Positions 52,915 to 61,717 of a stretch of 64,000 nucleotides of DNA are shown here, piece after piece. This DNA comes from Paenibacillus marchantiophytorum (lineage in GTDB: Bacteria > Bacillota > Bacilli > Paenibacillales > NBRC-103111): positions 286,295 to 350,294 of the forward strand of contig NZ_BMHE01000003.1 in the NCBI RefSeq assembly GCF_014640555.1, given 5' to 3'. A program made the position numbers and the translations under genes. The number at the start of each line of letters is the position of its first letter. Within the stretch, counting starts at the first letter, position 1. The notes below the pieces were generated by a model. It was not told the DNA's origin and ran no database searches. It saw only the letters and a list, made by a program, of their open reading frames with translations.

Positions 52915-54509
52915 GGGATCAACACCTCCTGTGCAGACTTCTCCTCTTTGCGAATGTGGATCTCATCGATCCCTGATACCAGCAAGCGATACTGCTGTGC
53001 GGGGTCTGTCTCGGGGTATTCTTGGAGCATATGCAAGCCACGCGTCTCCTTGCGTTCCAGCGCCGCGGTGTACATCCAGCGCGCTGTCGCGATCATCGCC
53101 GCGACTTCTCTCGTGCGCACCCGACCCTGCACCGTCGGCTGCACGGCTCCCCGCAAGCTCGCCCACAGTCCGTTCAATCGCTCCAGCGATTGACGGATCA
53201 CGGGCTCGCTGCGGAAATAATTGATGTCCAGCGGGAACACCTCTTGCTGGACAGCCTTGACCAAGGCCCCCGCATCGATGATGCGCTCGGGTGCCGCTTC
53301 CTTGTCGACCAGGCCATAACGGCCTGCTGGTCGCAAATCCCTTCCGGCTGCGCCGCGGCCCAAGGCCAGCGCATGCTTCGCTGCGCCGGCGCCGGCCCAC
53401 GTGCCGGAAGAGATCGCCCAGGAGGCGTTGAACGCGCCTCCCCCAGACTTCGCACCCGTGACGCGCTCACGGGTTGCGGCGTCACCGGCGGCATAAAGGC
53501 CGGGAACCGTTGAAGCGCAGCTATCATCGGTCAGGCGGATGCCGCCTGTTCCGCGAACGGTTCCCTCGTAGCGAAGCGTCAGCGGGAACCGTTCCTTGAA
53601 AGGATCGATGCCCGCACGATCCAGCGGCAGGAAGAAAATCGCATGTGATTTGCGCAATATCTCCTGCTTCTCTGGGGTATCTGCATGGTTAAGCACCGCA
53701 TAGACAGGTCCCTTGCTCAGCATCGTTGGCAGAAAATCACCAGCACGCGGACCACCCCCTTGCAGCACGGTTCCATCTTCCGCGGTGTAGGTTGCCCAGT
53801 TCAGCAGCCGGCCGCGAGTTACCGTGCCAAATGCCGCACTTGGCGCATATTGCCGCGTAAATTCCATACCGGATAGTTCTGCGCCAAGTTCGCTTGCCAT
53901 AAGCAAGCCATCTCCAGTCAGCACATTGCAGCCCAAGCCTCTGCTAAGGAATGCGCAGCCGCCCGTCGCAATCACGACGGCATTAGCGCGAACTTCCCAT
54001 TCTGTCTCATCGAGTCTTGATATCCCGCGAGCACCTCCAACGCCATTCTCATCCACCAGCAGTTCAAGCGCCGGCGACTGATCCAAGATCTTCACACCCG
54101 CGCGTTTCACTTGGCGACGCATGATTTTCATATACTCAGGTCCCTGCAAATGATCGCGCAACGGGACACCTTGCTCATCCCGGCGAAACGGATAGCCCCA
54201 ACCCTCAACCAACAGCAAGCTTTCATATACTTGATCCAATACACGGTGAATCCATGCGGGTTCTGCCAAATACCCGCTCTCTCGGTAGCGCTGCTGAACA
54301 GCCTTCTCCCTTAGTTCAGGGTCTGGCGGTAAATACAAGAGATTCGTTCCTCCTGGAGCCGTGGCTCCGCTAGATCCCAAGTAGCCCTTATCGACCAGAA
54401 TCACCTTGGCATTCTGTTGGGCCGCGCTCCATGCTGCCCATGCCCCTGCGGGACCGCCGCCGATAACTAAGACATCGGCCTCCCATTTTACAACCTCGGC
54501 TGAGCTCAT
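52911..54509 (-). CDS. Fumarate-reductase/AprA-like flavoprotein, copy 2
   Basis: A 532-residue paralogue of flavoprotein 1: VLVIGGGPAGAWAAWSAAQQ, KGYLGSSGATAPGG, VVIATGGCAFLSRGLG, GTVRGTGGIRL and PGLYAAGDAA appear in the same order. The two proteins look about half identical by eye. The 3' half of the gene is distinctly GC-richer than copy 1. It follows two permease genes, so transport and redox chemistry are co-expressed. The start at 54509 has AAGGGGGG upstream and leaves a 23-nt gap to the permease stop; the longer frame to 54566 overlaps it. Confidence 0.87.
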   Translation of the reverse strand: MSSAEVVKWEADVLVIGGGPAGAWAAWSAAQQNAKVILVDKGYLGSSGATAPGGTNLLYLPPDPELREKAVQQRYRESGYLAEPAWIHRVLDQVYESLLLVEGWGYPFRRDEQGVPLRDHLQGPEYMKIMRRQVKRAGVKILDQSPALELLVDENGVGGARGISRLDETEWEVRANAVVIATGGCAFLSRGLGCNVLTGDGLLMASELGAELSGMEFTRQYAPSAAFGTVTRGRLLNWATYTAEDGTVLQGGGPRAGDFLPTMLSKGPVYAVLNHADTPEKQEILRKSHAIFFLPLDRAGIDPFKERFPLTLRYEGTVRGTGGIRLTDDSCASTVPGLYAAGDAATRERVTGAKSGGGAFNASWAISSGTWAGAGAAKHALALGRGAAGRDLRPAGRYGLVDKEAAPERIIDAGALVKAVQQEVFPLDINYFRSEPVIRQSLERLNGLWASLRGAVQPTVQGRVRTREVAAMIATARWMYTAALERKETRGLHMLQEYPETDPAQQYRLLVSGIDEIHIRKEEKSAQEVLIP

Positions 54510-54532
54510 TGGTTTCCCCCCTTGATGTTCAT

Positions 54533-55390
54533 TTAGCCTTGAAAGCTGTCTCTCCAGCTCAGCCATTTTCTTTCCAGCAAACGCACAAGCGAATCCACGA
54601 GTTTGCCGATCACAGCAAAAATAATGACACCGACAAAAATAAGTTCAGCACTTGAATTCTGCTTGCCATAATTGATCAGGAAACCGATTCCTTCCTGTGA
54701 GCCTATCAATTCTGCGACCACCAGACCTAACCATGAAATAGCCACTGATAACCGTAAACCTAACAAAATACTAGGCAATGAGGCCGGAAGAATTAAACGG
54801 AAAATCTGCTTCGATTTGCTGAAATTCAGCACTTGAGCCACCTCGAACCACTTATGATCCACACTGCGAATACCCAAAAATGTATAAATATACATCGGGA
54901 AAAAGGCGCCATTTGCGATGATCACAATCTTGGAAACTTCCCCAAAGCCAAACCACAAAATAATAAGCGGAGCGATCGCCAAATGGGGAATCATCCGCAG
55001 CATTTGAAACGACGGATCGAGCATAAATTCAAGCTTCTGAATAAAGCCAACGAAAAAACCGAATACAAGTCCTATCGATCCCCCAATTACAAAACCGATG
55101 GCCGCTCGTTGCAGGGAAATCGATAAGTGTTGCGAGAGCTCACCGGATACGATTAAGGTGCGGAATTCAGAAGCAATTTGCAAAGGAGTAGGCAGAAAAG
55201 TAGGCGAGAACAGCCCTAAATCACCTGAAAGCTGCCAGATAACTACAATTAATAACGGCAAAATCGAACCGATGACGATGTCATTTAGTTTATCCCGATA
55301 CCATTTTATTCTAAAAAGTCCCAGTTCCCCCTTCTCTGACTCCCCGATTCCTTGTGGCGCTTGTCGAATCGCTTTGACACTATTACTCAT
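54533..55390 (-). CDS. ABC transporter permease, SsuC type, copy 2
   Basis: A 285-residue permease with six predicted helices of the SsuC/TauC family. Its coupling loop is DHKWFEVAQVLNFSKSKQIF, ending in LPASLPSILLGLRLSVAISW, the EAA-like site for the ATPase. It follows a related permease (55425-56273). SsuC proteins normally act as homodimers; two adjacent genes suggest a heterodimer or two channels with different partners. Confidence 0.9.
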   Translation of the reverse strand: MSNSVKAIRQAPQGIGESEKGELGLFRIKWYRDKLNDIVIGSILPLLIVVIWQLSGDLGLFSPTFLPTPLQIASEFRTLIVSGELSQHLSISLQRAAIGFVIGGSIGLVFGFFVGFIQKLEFMLDPSFQMLRMIPHLAIAPLIILWFGFGEVSKIVIIANGAFFPMYIYTFLGIRSVDHKWFEVAQVLNFSKSKQIFRLILPASLPSILLGLRLSVAISWLGLVVAELIGSQEGIGFLINYGKQNSSAELIFVGVIIFAVIGKLVDSLVRLLERKWLSWRDSFQG

Positions 55391-55424
55391 TCCATCACGC
55401 CTCCTATGCCTCAGTAATGATCAC

Positions 55425-56273
55425 TTATCTTCCTTTATAACTGTCTTGCCAGCTAAGCCATTTACGTTCTAGTAGTCTCACTGCCGAATCCGCCACGATT
55501 CCGAAAACGGCGAAAATGAGAATACCGACGAAAACGACTGGGGTTTTGGAAAATTGTCTCGCATCCGACATCATATAACCGATACCCGAGGTGGAACCCA
55601 TTAGTTCCGCTACGACAAGACCAAGCCACGATACGCCAAGTGAGATTCGAACGCCCAGTAAAATATGGGGAAGCGCTCCTGGTATGGTTAAACGAATAAT
55701 TTGCTTCCATTTACTAAATCCAAGCACACGTGTCACATCAAACAATTTATTGTCTACGCCCCGAATTCCTAGAAAAGCATTGATATAAAGCGGAAAGAAA
55801 GCTCCTTTGGCAATTAACAAAACCTTGGCGGTTTCACCGATCCCGAACCACAAAATAAATAAGGGCGCAATCGCGAGATGTGGCACCATACGAATCATCT
55901 GTACCGTTGGATCTAACGCCCTCTCCGTTTTGCGGAATAAACCAACGAAAATACCGAAGGCAAGTCCAAGCGATCCTCCTAACACGAAGCCTGAGAGCGC
56001 TCGCACCACACTGATTTTGATATTGTCATAAAGCTCACCTGTTTGAATTAATCGAATACCTGCGCTGATGATTCGAATAGGTGTCGGAAACAGCAGCGAT
56101 GAAATAATTCCTAATTGACCCAATACCTGCCACGCGATCAGTACGATTATGGGAACAAGTGCCCCAAGAAGTGTTCGATATATACGTTGTTTGACTCTCA
56201 CCTGTCGATCTGTCAGCGGCCTTTTCTGTCCAGTGTCCAGTTCAACACCAACTAATTGTCCTTGTCGGCTCAT
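55425..56273 (-). CDS. ABC transporter permease, SsuC type, copy 1
   Basis: A 282-residue SsuC/TauC-family permease with six predicted helices. Its coupling loop is DNKLFDVTRVLGFSKWKQII, ending in IPGALPHILLGVRISLGVSW. It is similar to, but clearly distinct from, the second permease that follows after 34 nt. The gene lies 22 nt after the ATPase. The RBS is AGGAAGGGGG. Confidence 0.9.
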   Translation of the reverse strand: MSRQGQLVGVELDTGQKRPLTDRQVRVKQRIYRTLLGALVPIIVLIAWQVLGQLGIISSLLFPTPIRIISAGIRLIQTGELYDNIKISVVRALSGFVLGGSLGLAFGIFVGLFRKTERALDPTVQMIRMVPHLAIAPLFILWFGIGETAKVLLIAKGAFFPLYINAFLGIRGVDNKLFDVTRVLGFSKWKQIIRLTIPGALPHILLGVRISLGVSWLGLVVAELMGSTSGIGYMMSDARQFSKTPVVFVGILIFAVFGIVADSAVRLLERKWLSWQDSYKGR

Positions 56274-56295
56274 CGAATCTCCCCCTTCCTATTTA

Positions 56296-57072
56296 TTAGA
56301 TACCAGAGCTGTCTACGAGTTCCAACTCTTCGATCTTTTCGAATTCACTAAGCACCTTTAGGCGCAATTCTTGAAATGATGTCGTTGTTTTTTTACGGGG
56401 AATCGGCAAATCAATCGAAACGATATTCCGAATCGCGCCAGGACGCGGTTTAAGAATGACTACACGATTGCCCAAATAGATCGCCTCATCAATATCATGC
56501 GTGACAAAAATCATCGTCGTTTTATTTTTTTGCCAAATATCGATCAGCACTTCCTGCATATGCGTTCTCGTAAAAGCATCCAAGGCTCCGAATGGTTCAT
56601 CAAGCAGCAGCACCTTAGGATTCCGGAGTAGCGCTCTTGCAATCGCCACACGTTGAGCCATCCCGCCAGACAATTCTCTAGGAAACGACTTCTGAAATCC
56701 CTCTAAACGAACTAGTTCAATCAGTTCATCCACTTTTTTGCGGACATTGGGATCCCGCAGAGAAAGATCTGCGGCGATATTTTTCTCAACGGTCAGCCAA
56801 GGGAATAGGCGCGGCTCTTGAAAAATGAATCCTTTATCGATACCTGGCCCCTTAATCGGCTGTCCGCCAAGATGAACATCACCAGAGTATTGAACATCCA
56901 GCCCTGCTATAATCTTGAGCAGCGTGCTTTTGCCGCAGCCGCTTGGACCAATGACGGTAATAAACTCTCCCTCTTTTACATGCAATTGGATGTTATGCAG
57001 CGCTTGAACAGACCCTTTGTTCGACTGAAACGTTTTGTTTAAATGTTGGATTTTCAATAATGGTTCGCTCAT
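56296..57072 (-). CDS. ABC transporter ATP-binding protein, SsuB type
   Basis: A 258-residue ATPase of the nitrate/sulfonate/taurine group. The Walker A is [11 protein letters not shown], the Q-loop is [11 protein letters not shown], the signature is [10 protein letters not shown], and the Walker B is [11 protein letters not shown], with a THDIDEA H-loop. It powers the two SsuC-type permeases downstream and, by inference, uses the binding protein at 48718. It is the first gene of the operon. The start at ATG 57072 has GAGGAG upstream; the longer frame to 57120 lacks a site. Confidence 0.92.
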   Translation of the reverse strand: MSEPLLKIQHLNKTFQSNKGSVQALHNIQLHVKEGEFITVIGPSGCGKSTLLKIIAGLDVQYSGDVHLGGQPIKGPGIDKGFIFQEPRLFPWLTVEKNIAADLSLRDPNVRKKVDELIELVRLEGFQKSFPRELSGGMAQRVAIARALLRNPKVLLLDEPFGALDAFTRTHMQEVLIDIWQKNKTTMIFVTHDIDEAIYLGNRVVILKPRPGAIRNIVSIDLPIPRKKTTTSFQELRLKVLSEFEKIEELELVDSSGI

Positions 57073-57124
57073 GAAGATCAACTCCTCTTTAATAATGTAA
57101 GATAATCGGTGTGCTACCAAGCAA

Positions 57125-57340
57125 CACGTCCTATTAAGGGAACTGTAGGACCCTATTTAGGTAAATAGTAGGTTTTTTATGGTAATAGAGGAACTACAGG
57201 GTCTTATTTCCAAGGAAATGTGCTGAATTTCCCAGCAAACAGCGAATTAGCTCCCTGTAGTTCCCTCAACCTTGCTATAAGGACACTTTTTGCTAGCATA
57301 GCGGCTTGTAGTTCCCTTATCTCAACCAAAACCATATAGC
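57125..57340 (+). repeat. Dispersed inverted-motif repeat, copy D (diverged), in the operon leader
   Basis: The right part (57230-57330) aligns with copies A-C: CCCTGTAGTTCCCTC, then GACACTTTTTGC and GCGGCTTGTAGTTCCCTTAT. The left part holds GGAACTGTAGGACCCTATTT and AGGAACTACAGGGTCTTATT, relatives of the same motif. It lies in the untranslated leader of the transporter operon, between the leader terminator and the ssuB-like start, so it would be transcribed. Confidence 0.75.
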
Positions 57341-57348
57341 TGATAGGT

Positions 57349-57389
57349 AAAAAAAAAGACACTTTTCTCTAGGTAGAGAAAAAGCGTCT
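57349..57389 (-). terminator. Terminator hairpin inside the leader of the transporter operon
   Basis: A stem AGACGCTTTTTCTC / GAGAAAAGTGTCT with a 6-nt loop, followed on the minus strand by at least eight T. It stands about 280 nt upstream of the ATPase start and downstream of a TTGACG-type -35 box near 57512-57517 (its -10 box is weak). Like the hairpin at 51816, it is preceded by ACGGAG-A/G-CG, so the two leaders may share an attenuation mechanism. Confidence 0.75.
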
Positions 57390-57533
57390 CCGTTTAAACG
57401 GTAGTCACAATTCAAGCTTATGGAAGTTGTCGATTCATTTCATTGTTTATCCGTAGGATTAATATGGATTGAACTTTTCTATTCATAGATTAACATTCTT
57501 TATTAAACTTCGTCAATTATATTTTCTTATATT

Positions 57534-57557
57534 CCGATAAGTTTTATCGGGATGTGC
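57534..57557. promoter_or_regulatory. Palindrome and shared 19-nt element upstream of the transporter operon
   Basis: CCGATAA-GTT-TTATCGG is a 7-bp palindrome. Its right part extends into the 19-nt element shared with 51985-52003. It lies about 20 nt upstream of the TTGACG box and just after the stop of the isomerase gene. The ATAAAACTTAT-GGAATAT layout recalls CymR sites of sulfur genes in Bacilli, but this is only a resemblance. Confidence 0.6.
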
Positions 57558-58393
57558 TATTTTACCGTGAAATAAGGCGCTGCCAGCTTACGCACACGCT
57601 CAATACCTTCCCACATGTCGCCAGGCCCGTCGTATACAAGCGTAATCGGACCTTCATAACCGGCCTTCTTTACGATATCCATGCAGCGAATGAACTCATC
57701 CTCATCGGGAATCCCGCCCGCATCTGTTTGCGCCTTGGCATGAATGGACTCACTGTGTGGAATCGTTCTGGCAAGCGCCTTATATTTGCCTGCTCCTTTA
57801 AAATTACCGAAATCGGAAGTAAATCCAATGGCTTCACCACATCTCTCTAACAAGGCAAGGCAGTTGTCTGCCTCTGAGGTTAACGCATGGAAGTTTTCAG
57901 TGACCACTTTCACGCCTCTCGCAGCAGCGTACTGCCCCAACTCCCTCAGCCCGTTAGCTGAGCGTTCCAGTGCTTCTTGATCCGTAGGCTCCGCATCGCC
58001 AGCAATGACGCGAACCCTCTCGGCTCCAGCATTTGCTGCAATATCAATCCAGCCTTGAATCCATGCAAGATCTGCTTCTCTACGGCCAGTGTCCGCACTA
58101 GATATATCTCCATATTCAATAAGCAGCGTATAAAAGCGAATGCCTGCCTGTTGGAAGGACTGCTTCAAAGTCTGCAGGTAGCTCGTGCTTGTATCCGGAA
58201 AATGAAAATGGCACACTTCGACGGAAGTGAACCCCTTGTCCGCTAGAGTCGCCGGCAATTCCAATAAAGTAAGCAGCTCTGGTTGATCTTGAGTCTCCGT
58301 ATACGTCGTACGTGCTGTTTCATCCCAGCGTGTCCAGCGCAAAGGTCCCAGATTGCGGTGCAAACTCCAACTCGTTAATGATAAGTAAGGCAT
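57557..58393 (-). CDS. Sugar phosphate isomerase/epimerase-like TIM-barrel protein
   Basis: A 278-residue protein of the AP-endonuclease-2 (xylose-isomerase-like) superfamily. The barrel elements are FTSVEVCHFHF, RVRVIAGDAEPTD, VKVVTENFHALTS, FTSDFGNFKGAG and SIHAKAQTDAGG, where glutamate, aspartate and histidine residues would bind a metal. Relatives isomerise or epimerise sugars, or act on inositol derivatives. It is a single gene upstream of the transporter operon. The substrate is unknown. Confidence 0.87.
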   Translation of the reverse strand: MPYLSLTSWSLHRNLGPLRWTRWDETARTTYTETQDQPELLTLLELPATLADKGFTSVEVCHFHFPDTSTSYLQTLKQSFQQAGIRFYTLLIEYGDISSADTGRREADLAWIQGWIDIAANAGAERVRVIAGDAEPTDQEALERSANGLRELGQYAAARGVKVVTENFHALTSEADNCLALLERCGEAIGFTSDFGNFKGAGKYKALARTIPHSESIHAKAQTDAGGIPDEDEFIRCMDIVKKAGYEGPITLVYDGPGDMWEGIERVRKLAAPYFTVK

Positions 58394-58646
58394 AGGCTCA
58401 ATCCTTTCATTTCTCTGAATAGTAGTAGTTTATCAGCCTGAAACCTCAATCACCATATGTGAAATCGCCGATTTATCTCCTATTGTGCTTTTTTTCCGTT
58501 TGCCACTTTATTGTGCGAGACAAGGGAAACACCTTTTCACCTATTTTCTACTCCATAATGCCGATTCAATTCGTTAGATTGTAAAAGCAGCGTTTTTTTT
58601 GTCTATAAGCAGCATTCAGTTCGTTAGCAATGATTCCTGGTTAGTT

Positions 58647-58694
58647 GGTTGGTTGGTTGGTTGGTTGGTTGGTTGGTTGGTTGGTTGGTTGGTT
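58647..58694 (+). repeat. Tetranucleotide microsatellite (GGTT), 12 copies
   Basis: Twelve perfect tandem copies of GGTT, with degenerate copies on both sides. It lies just after the stop of the GNAT gene. Minus-strand frames read NQPT repeats, but no gene is supported there. The 58430-58640 region to its left shows only a T-run and no gene. Confidence 0.95.
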
Positions 58695-58715
58695 CGTTGG
58701 TTCTCCACACGCCCC

Positions 58716-59276
58716 TCACCCTTTGCCGCGATAAGCTTTTTCATGGTAGGCCGTAATATGAGTGAATAGCGTTTGCCCATCATCCGGCAGTTCCGTTTGT
58801 TCATCTAAATCCAAATACATAGCCCGGTAAGTTTCGGGAACCCAAATATACGTGTGGACATAATCGGTCAAATGAAATCCGACCTTTTGCCAAAAGGCAA
58901 TACGAACTAAATTTTCTTCCGTCATTTCAGCTTCAACTTCAATTACAATCTCCCGGCAGTTCCCTTGGGTCTTCGCCCAATGCCGAATATCTGCTAGGCA
59001 AGTTCGGCCCAGACCTTTCCCCCGCTGAGACTTGCGAACAGATATATAATCAATGATGAGTACTTTGGTCTCCTGATTCGTCGCCGTTAGCGCCATGGCA
59101 ACAACTTGAGTTGGATCGCGCCAAGTATGCAGCGTGCAAATGCCTCTTTGGAACATCCGCCGGATCAGCTCTCGCGGTTTCCTGCCATGCTTAGGGAATG
59201 CTTCGTTATACACGCTTTCGGCTTGCAGCCATAGCGCTTCATCCCACGTCTCGGTCGTCATGTATGCCCAAGTCAT
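58716..59276 (-). CDS. GNAT family N-acetyltransferase
   Basis: A 186-residue GNAT-fold protein. The acetyl-CoA binding motif is [20 protein letters not shown] (Q/R-x2-G-x-G/A), and [20 protein letters not shown] is typical motif B. The acceptor is unknown. It is a single gene located between the microsatellite and thrS. A GGTT array begins 22 nt past its stop, so slippage there would not change the encoded protein unless the stop were read through. Confidence 0.85.
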   Translation of the reverse strand: MTWAYMTTETWDEALWLQAESVYNEAFPKHGRKPRELIRRMFQRGICTLHTWRDPTQVVAMALTATNQETKVLIIDYISVRKSQRGKGLGRTCLADIRHWAKTQGNCREIVIEVEAEMTEENLVRIAFWQKVGFHLTDYVHTYIWVPETYRAMYLDLDEQTELPDDGQTLFTHITAYHEKAYRGKG

Positions 59277-59314
59277 TGATCGTCACTCTTTTCTGTATTA
59301 TCTGTACCGCTATT

Positions 59315-61234
59315 TTAAATCAGTTCTTTGGCTTGTATTTCTTGCTTGATTCGCTCAATGAACGCTTGAATACTCACAGAGCCGAGATCTCCGTCTCCCC
59401 GTTTGCGTACAGCCACGCTTTCTGAGTTCTTCTCTGTCTCGCCAAGTACAAGCATGTAAGGTGCTTTCTCAAGCTGTGCTTCACGAATTTTGTAACCCAA
59501 CTTCTCGTTTCTTCCATCTACTTCTACACGGATGCCAGCCTGTTCTAACTGCTTTTTCACTTGGAACGCATAGTCCAGATAATGATCTGAGACAGGCAGA
59601 ACTTTCGCTTGGACCGGTGAGAGCCATACTGGAAATGCGCCAACGAAATGTTCTGTCAAAATACCGATAAAGCGCTCGATCGAGCCATACAAAGCGCGAT
59701 GTATAACCACTGGCCGATGCTTGAGACTATCTTCACCGATGTAAGTGAGATCAAATTTCTCCGGCATCTGGAAATCCAATTGAATCGTCCCGCACTGCCA
59801 GCTTCGTTTGAGTGCATCCAAAATGTGAAAATCAATTTTGGGACCATAGAAAGCTCCATCGCCTTCATTAACAACATAATCAATGCCCAAATTATCAAGC
59901 ACTTGCGCCAAAGACTTTTCAGCCTGATCCCAGAGTTCCTCGGAGCCCATGGAATCTTCGGGACGAGTGGACAACTCAACCTTATATTCAAAGCCTAGTA
60001 CTTGATAGACATGGTCAATCAGCGAGATGATTCGTCCAATTTCGTCTTCTATTTGCTCGGGCAAAACGAATAAATGAGCATCATCCTGGCAAAATGTCCG
60101 CACCCGCATCATCCCATTCAATGCTCCGGAATACTCGTGACGATGCACTTGTCCAAACTCCGAAAGTCTGATAGGCAATTCCCGATAAGAGTGAAGCGCA
60201 TTTTTGAAAATAAGCATATGTCCCGGACAGTTCATTGGTTTGAGCGCAAATTTCGTATCATCTACATGCGTGAAGTACATATTCTCTTTGTAGTGATCCC
60301 AATGTCCGGATTGCTCCCAAACACGATTGTTCATCATGAGCGGCGTCCGCACTTCATCGTAATCCCGCTGTCTTTGCAGTTCACGGGCAAAATTCTCCAA
60401 CTCTGTGCGGATGGTCATCCCCTTGGGCAAAAAGAAAGGCATGCCAGGCGCTTCTTCCGAAAACATAAACAGCTCGAGTTCCTTGCCCAACTTGCGGTGA
60501 TCGCGTTTCTTCGCTTCTTCAAGGACGTGCAGATGTTCTTCTAACTGGCTCTTCTTAGGAAAGGAAGTACCATAAATGCGCTGCAGCATCTTATTCTTTG
60601 AATCTCCGCGCCAATATGCGCCAGCAACACTCAGCAATTTAAATGCCTTAACTCTGCCTGTTGAAGGAAGATGAGGGCCACGGCACAAATCCAGAAATTC
60701 ACCTTGATCATAGATGGTGATGACCGCCTCTTCAGGCAAATCACGAATCAGCTCCAGTTTCAAAGGATCTTCAAGTTCTTCAAAAATGTGTATCGCTTCC
60801 GCCCGGCTAACAATTCGTCGGACAATCGGCACATTTTCTTGAATCACTTTTTCGATCTCTTTCTCAATCAATCCTAGATCATCAGGCGAAAGCGGCTTTT
60901 CAAGATCCATATCGTAATAGAAGCCATCCTCAATCACGGGCCCTATGCCGAGCTTAACTGCTTTGCTCCCATAAATTCGCTTAATTGCTTGAGCCATGAT
61001 ATGAGCGGTTGTATGCCTATAGACCTCTAAACCTTCCTTGCTATCCAGAGTTACAATTTCGATTAGGCCATCCTGCTGGATTGGATAGTTCAAATCAACG
61101 AGCTTTCCATTTTCCTTTCCGGCGACTGCCTGTTTCTTCAAGCCCATACTTATCGACTCAGCGACTTGTTCAACTGTGGTGCCAAGCGGATACCTCCTGA
61201 TTGATCCATCCGACAACGAAACTTTAATTTCCAT
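59315..61234 (-). CDS. thrS: Threonine-tRNA ligase
   Basis: A 639-residue class II aminoacyl-tRNA synthetase that charges tRNA-Thr. Domains in order are TGS (residues 1-62), the editing domain (HTTAHIMAQAIKRIYG; late CRGPHLPSTG), the catalytic core (MKPMNCPGHMLIF zinc ligand region; VHRHEYSGALNGMMRVRTF motif 2; GAFYGPKIDFHI) and the C-terminal anticodon-binding domain. The start at ATG 61234 follows TGGAGG and gives the usual MEIKVSLSDGS; the longer frame to 61384 reads into the leader. It is regulated by the T-box upstream. Confidence 0.96.
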   Translation of the reverse strand: MEIKVSLSDGSIRRYPLGTTVEQVAESISMGLKKQAVAGKENGKLVDLNYPIQQDGLIEIVTLDSKEGLEVYRHTTAHIMAQAIKRIYGSKAVKLGIGPVIEDGFYYDMDLEKPLSPDDLGLIEKEIEKVIQENVPIVRRIVSRAEAIHIFEELEDPLKLELIRDLPEEAVITIYDQGEFLDLCRGPHLPSTGRVKAFKLLSVAGAYWRGDSKNKMLQRIYGTSFPKKSQLEEHLHVLEEAKKRDHRKLGKELELFMFSEEAPGMPFFLPKGMTIRTELENFARELQRQRDYDEVRTPLMMNNRVWEQSGHWDHYKENMYFTHVDDTKFALKPMNCPGHMLIFKNALHSYRELPIRLSEFGQVHRHEYSGALNGMMRVRTFCQDDAHLFVLPEQIEDEIGRIISLIDHVYQVLGFEYKVELSTRPEDSMGSEELWDQAEKSLAQVLDNLGIDYVVNEGDGAFYGPKIDFHILDALKRSWQCGTIQLDFQMPEKFDLTYIGEDSLKHRPVVIHRALYGSIERFIGILTEHFVGAFPVWLSPVQAKVLPVSDHYLDYAFQVKKQLEQAGIRVEVDGRNEKLGYKIREAQLEKAPYMLVLGETEKNSESVAVRKRGDGDLGSVSIQAFIERIKQEIQAKELI

Positions 61235-61279
61235 AATGCAGCCTCCATTTCTACTTTTTCCCGATTTATATGAACGCAA

Positions 61280-61540
61280 AAAAACGCATCTCGCCCAAGA
61301 AGGGACGAGTGCGTTCAGCTCGTGGTTCCACCCTAATTCGACCTGCCTGACAATTGGGTTCAATACCCAAGATTGCAGCAGCAAGGTCCTTATTAGTATC
61401 TGATATCGAAGATAACTCGGTGTTGTTTACTGCCGCCAAGCTAATCTTAACGGGTTCTACAATACGGCTACAAAGGGGTAATTTCACATCCGTTTACAGG
61501 AGAAGCTTTCAGCCTGAACTTCTCTCTCTGGGCAGTTCGT
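61280..61540 (-). ncRNA. T-box leader of thrS
   Basis: On the minus strand a stem I-like region begins near 61536 (GAGAAGTTCAGGCTGAAAGC). The T-box sequence AGGGTGGAACCACG is at 61321-61334. A terminator (CGCACTCG...CGAGATGCG, then TTTTTTT) lies at about 61278-61313. T-boxes bind uncharged tRNA and let transcription pass the terminator. The specifier should be a Thr codon; an ACC near 61477-61479 is a candidate, but I could not fold the RNA. Confidence 0.92.
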
Positions 61541-61717
61541 GAAGGAAATCATGTCTTTGGTCAATGCCTGTTATGCAATTAATTTATTATATTACTGATC
61601 ACTGAACGGGAAGTCAAGGAAATCCTTCTAACGCTTGCGAAATTCGCATAAGAATGAGGGGGTATTAAGATAGCGCTAGCCGCTGCGCATTGTCATCATT
61701 ATTGAGGAGGCCTTGGA

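Noticed and set aside
58647-58694. Phase-variable switch of the GNAT gene
   Set aside because: The repeat lies after the stop codon, so slippage would not change the reading frame.
58616-58804. NQPTNQPT repeat protein
   Set aside because: It is a chance translation of the GGTT microsatellite and overlaps the end of the GNAT gene in another frame.
61237-61384. 50-residue N-terminal extension of ThrRS
   Set aside because: These bases are the T-box terminator and antiterminator region, and the standard start at 61234 has a good RBS.
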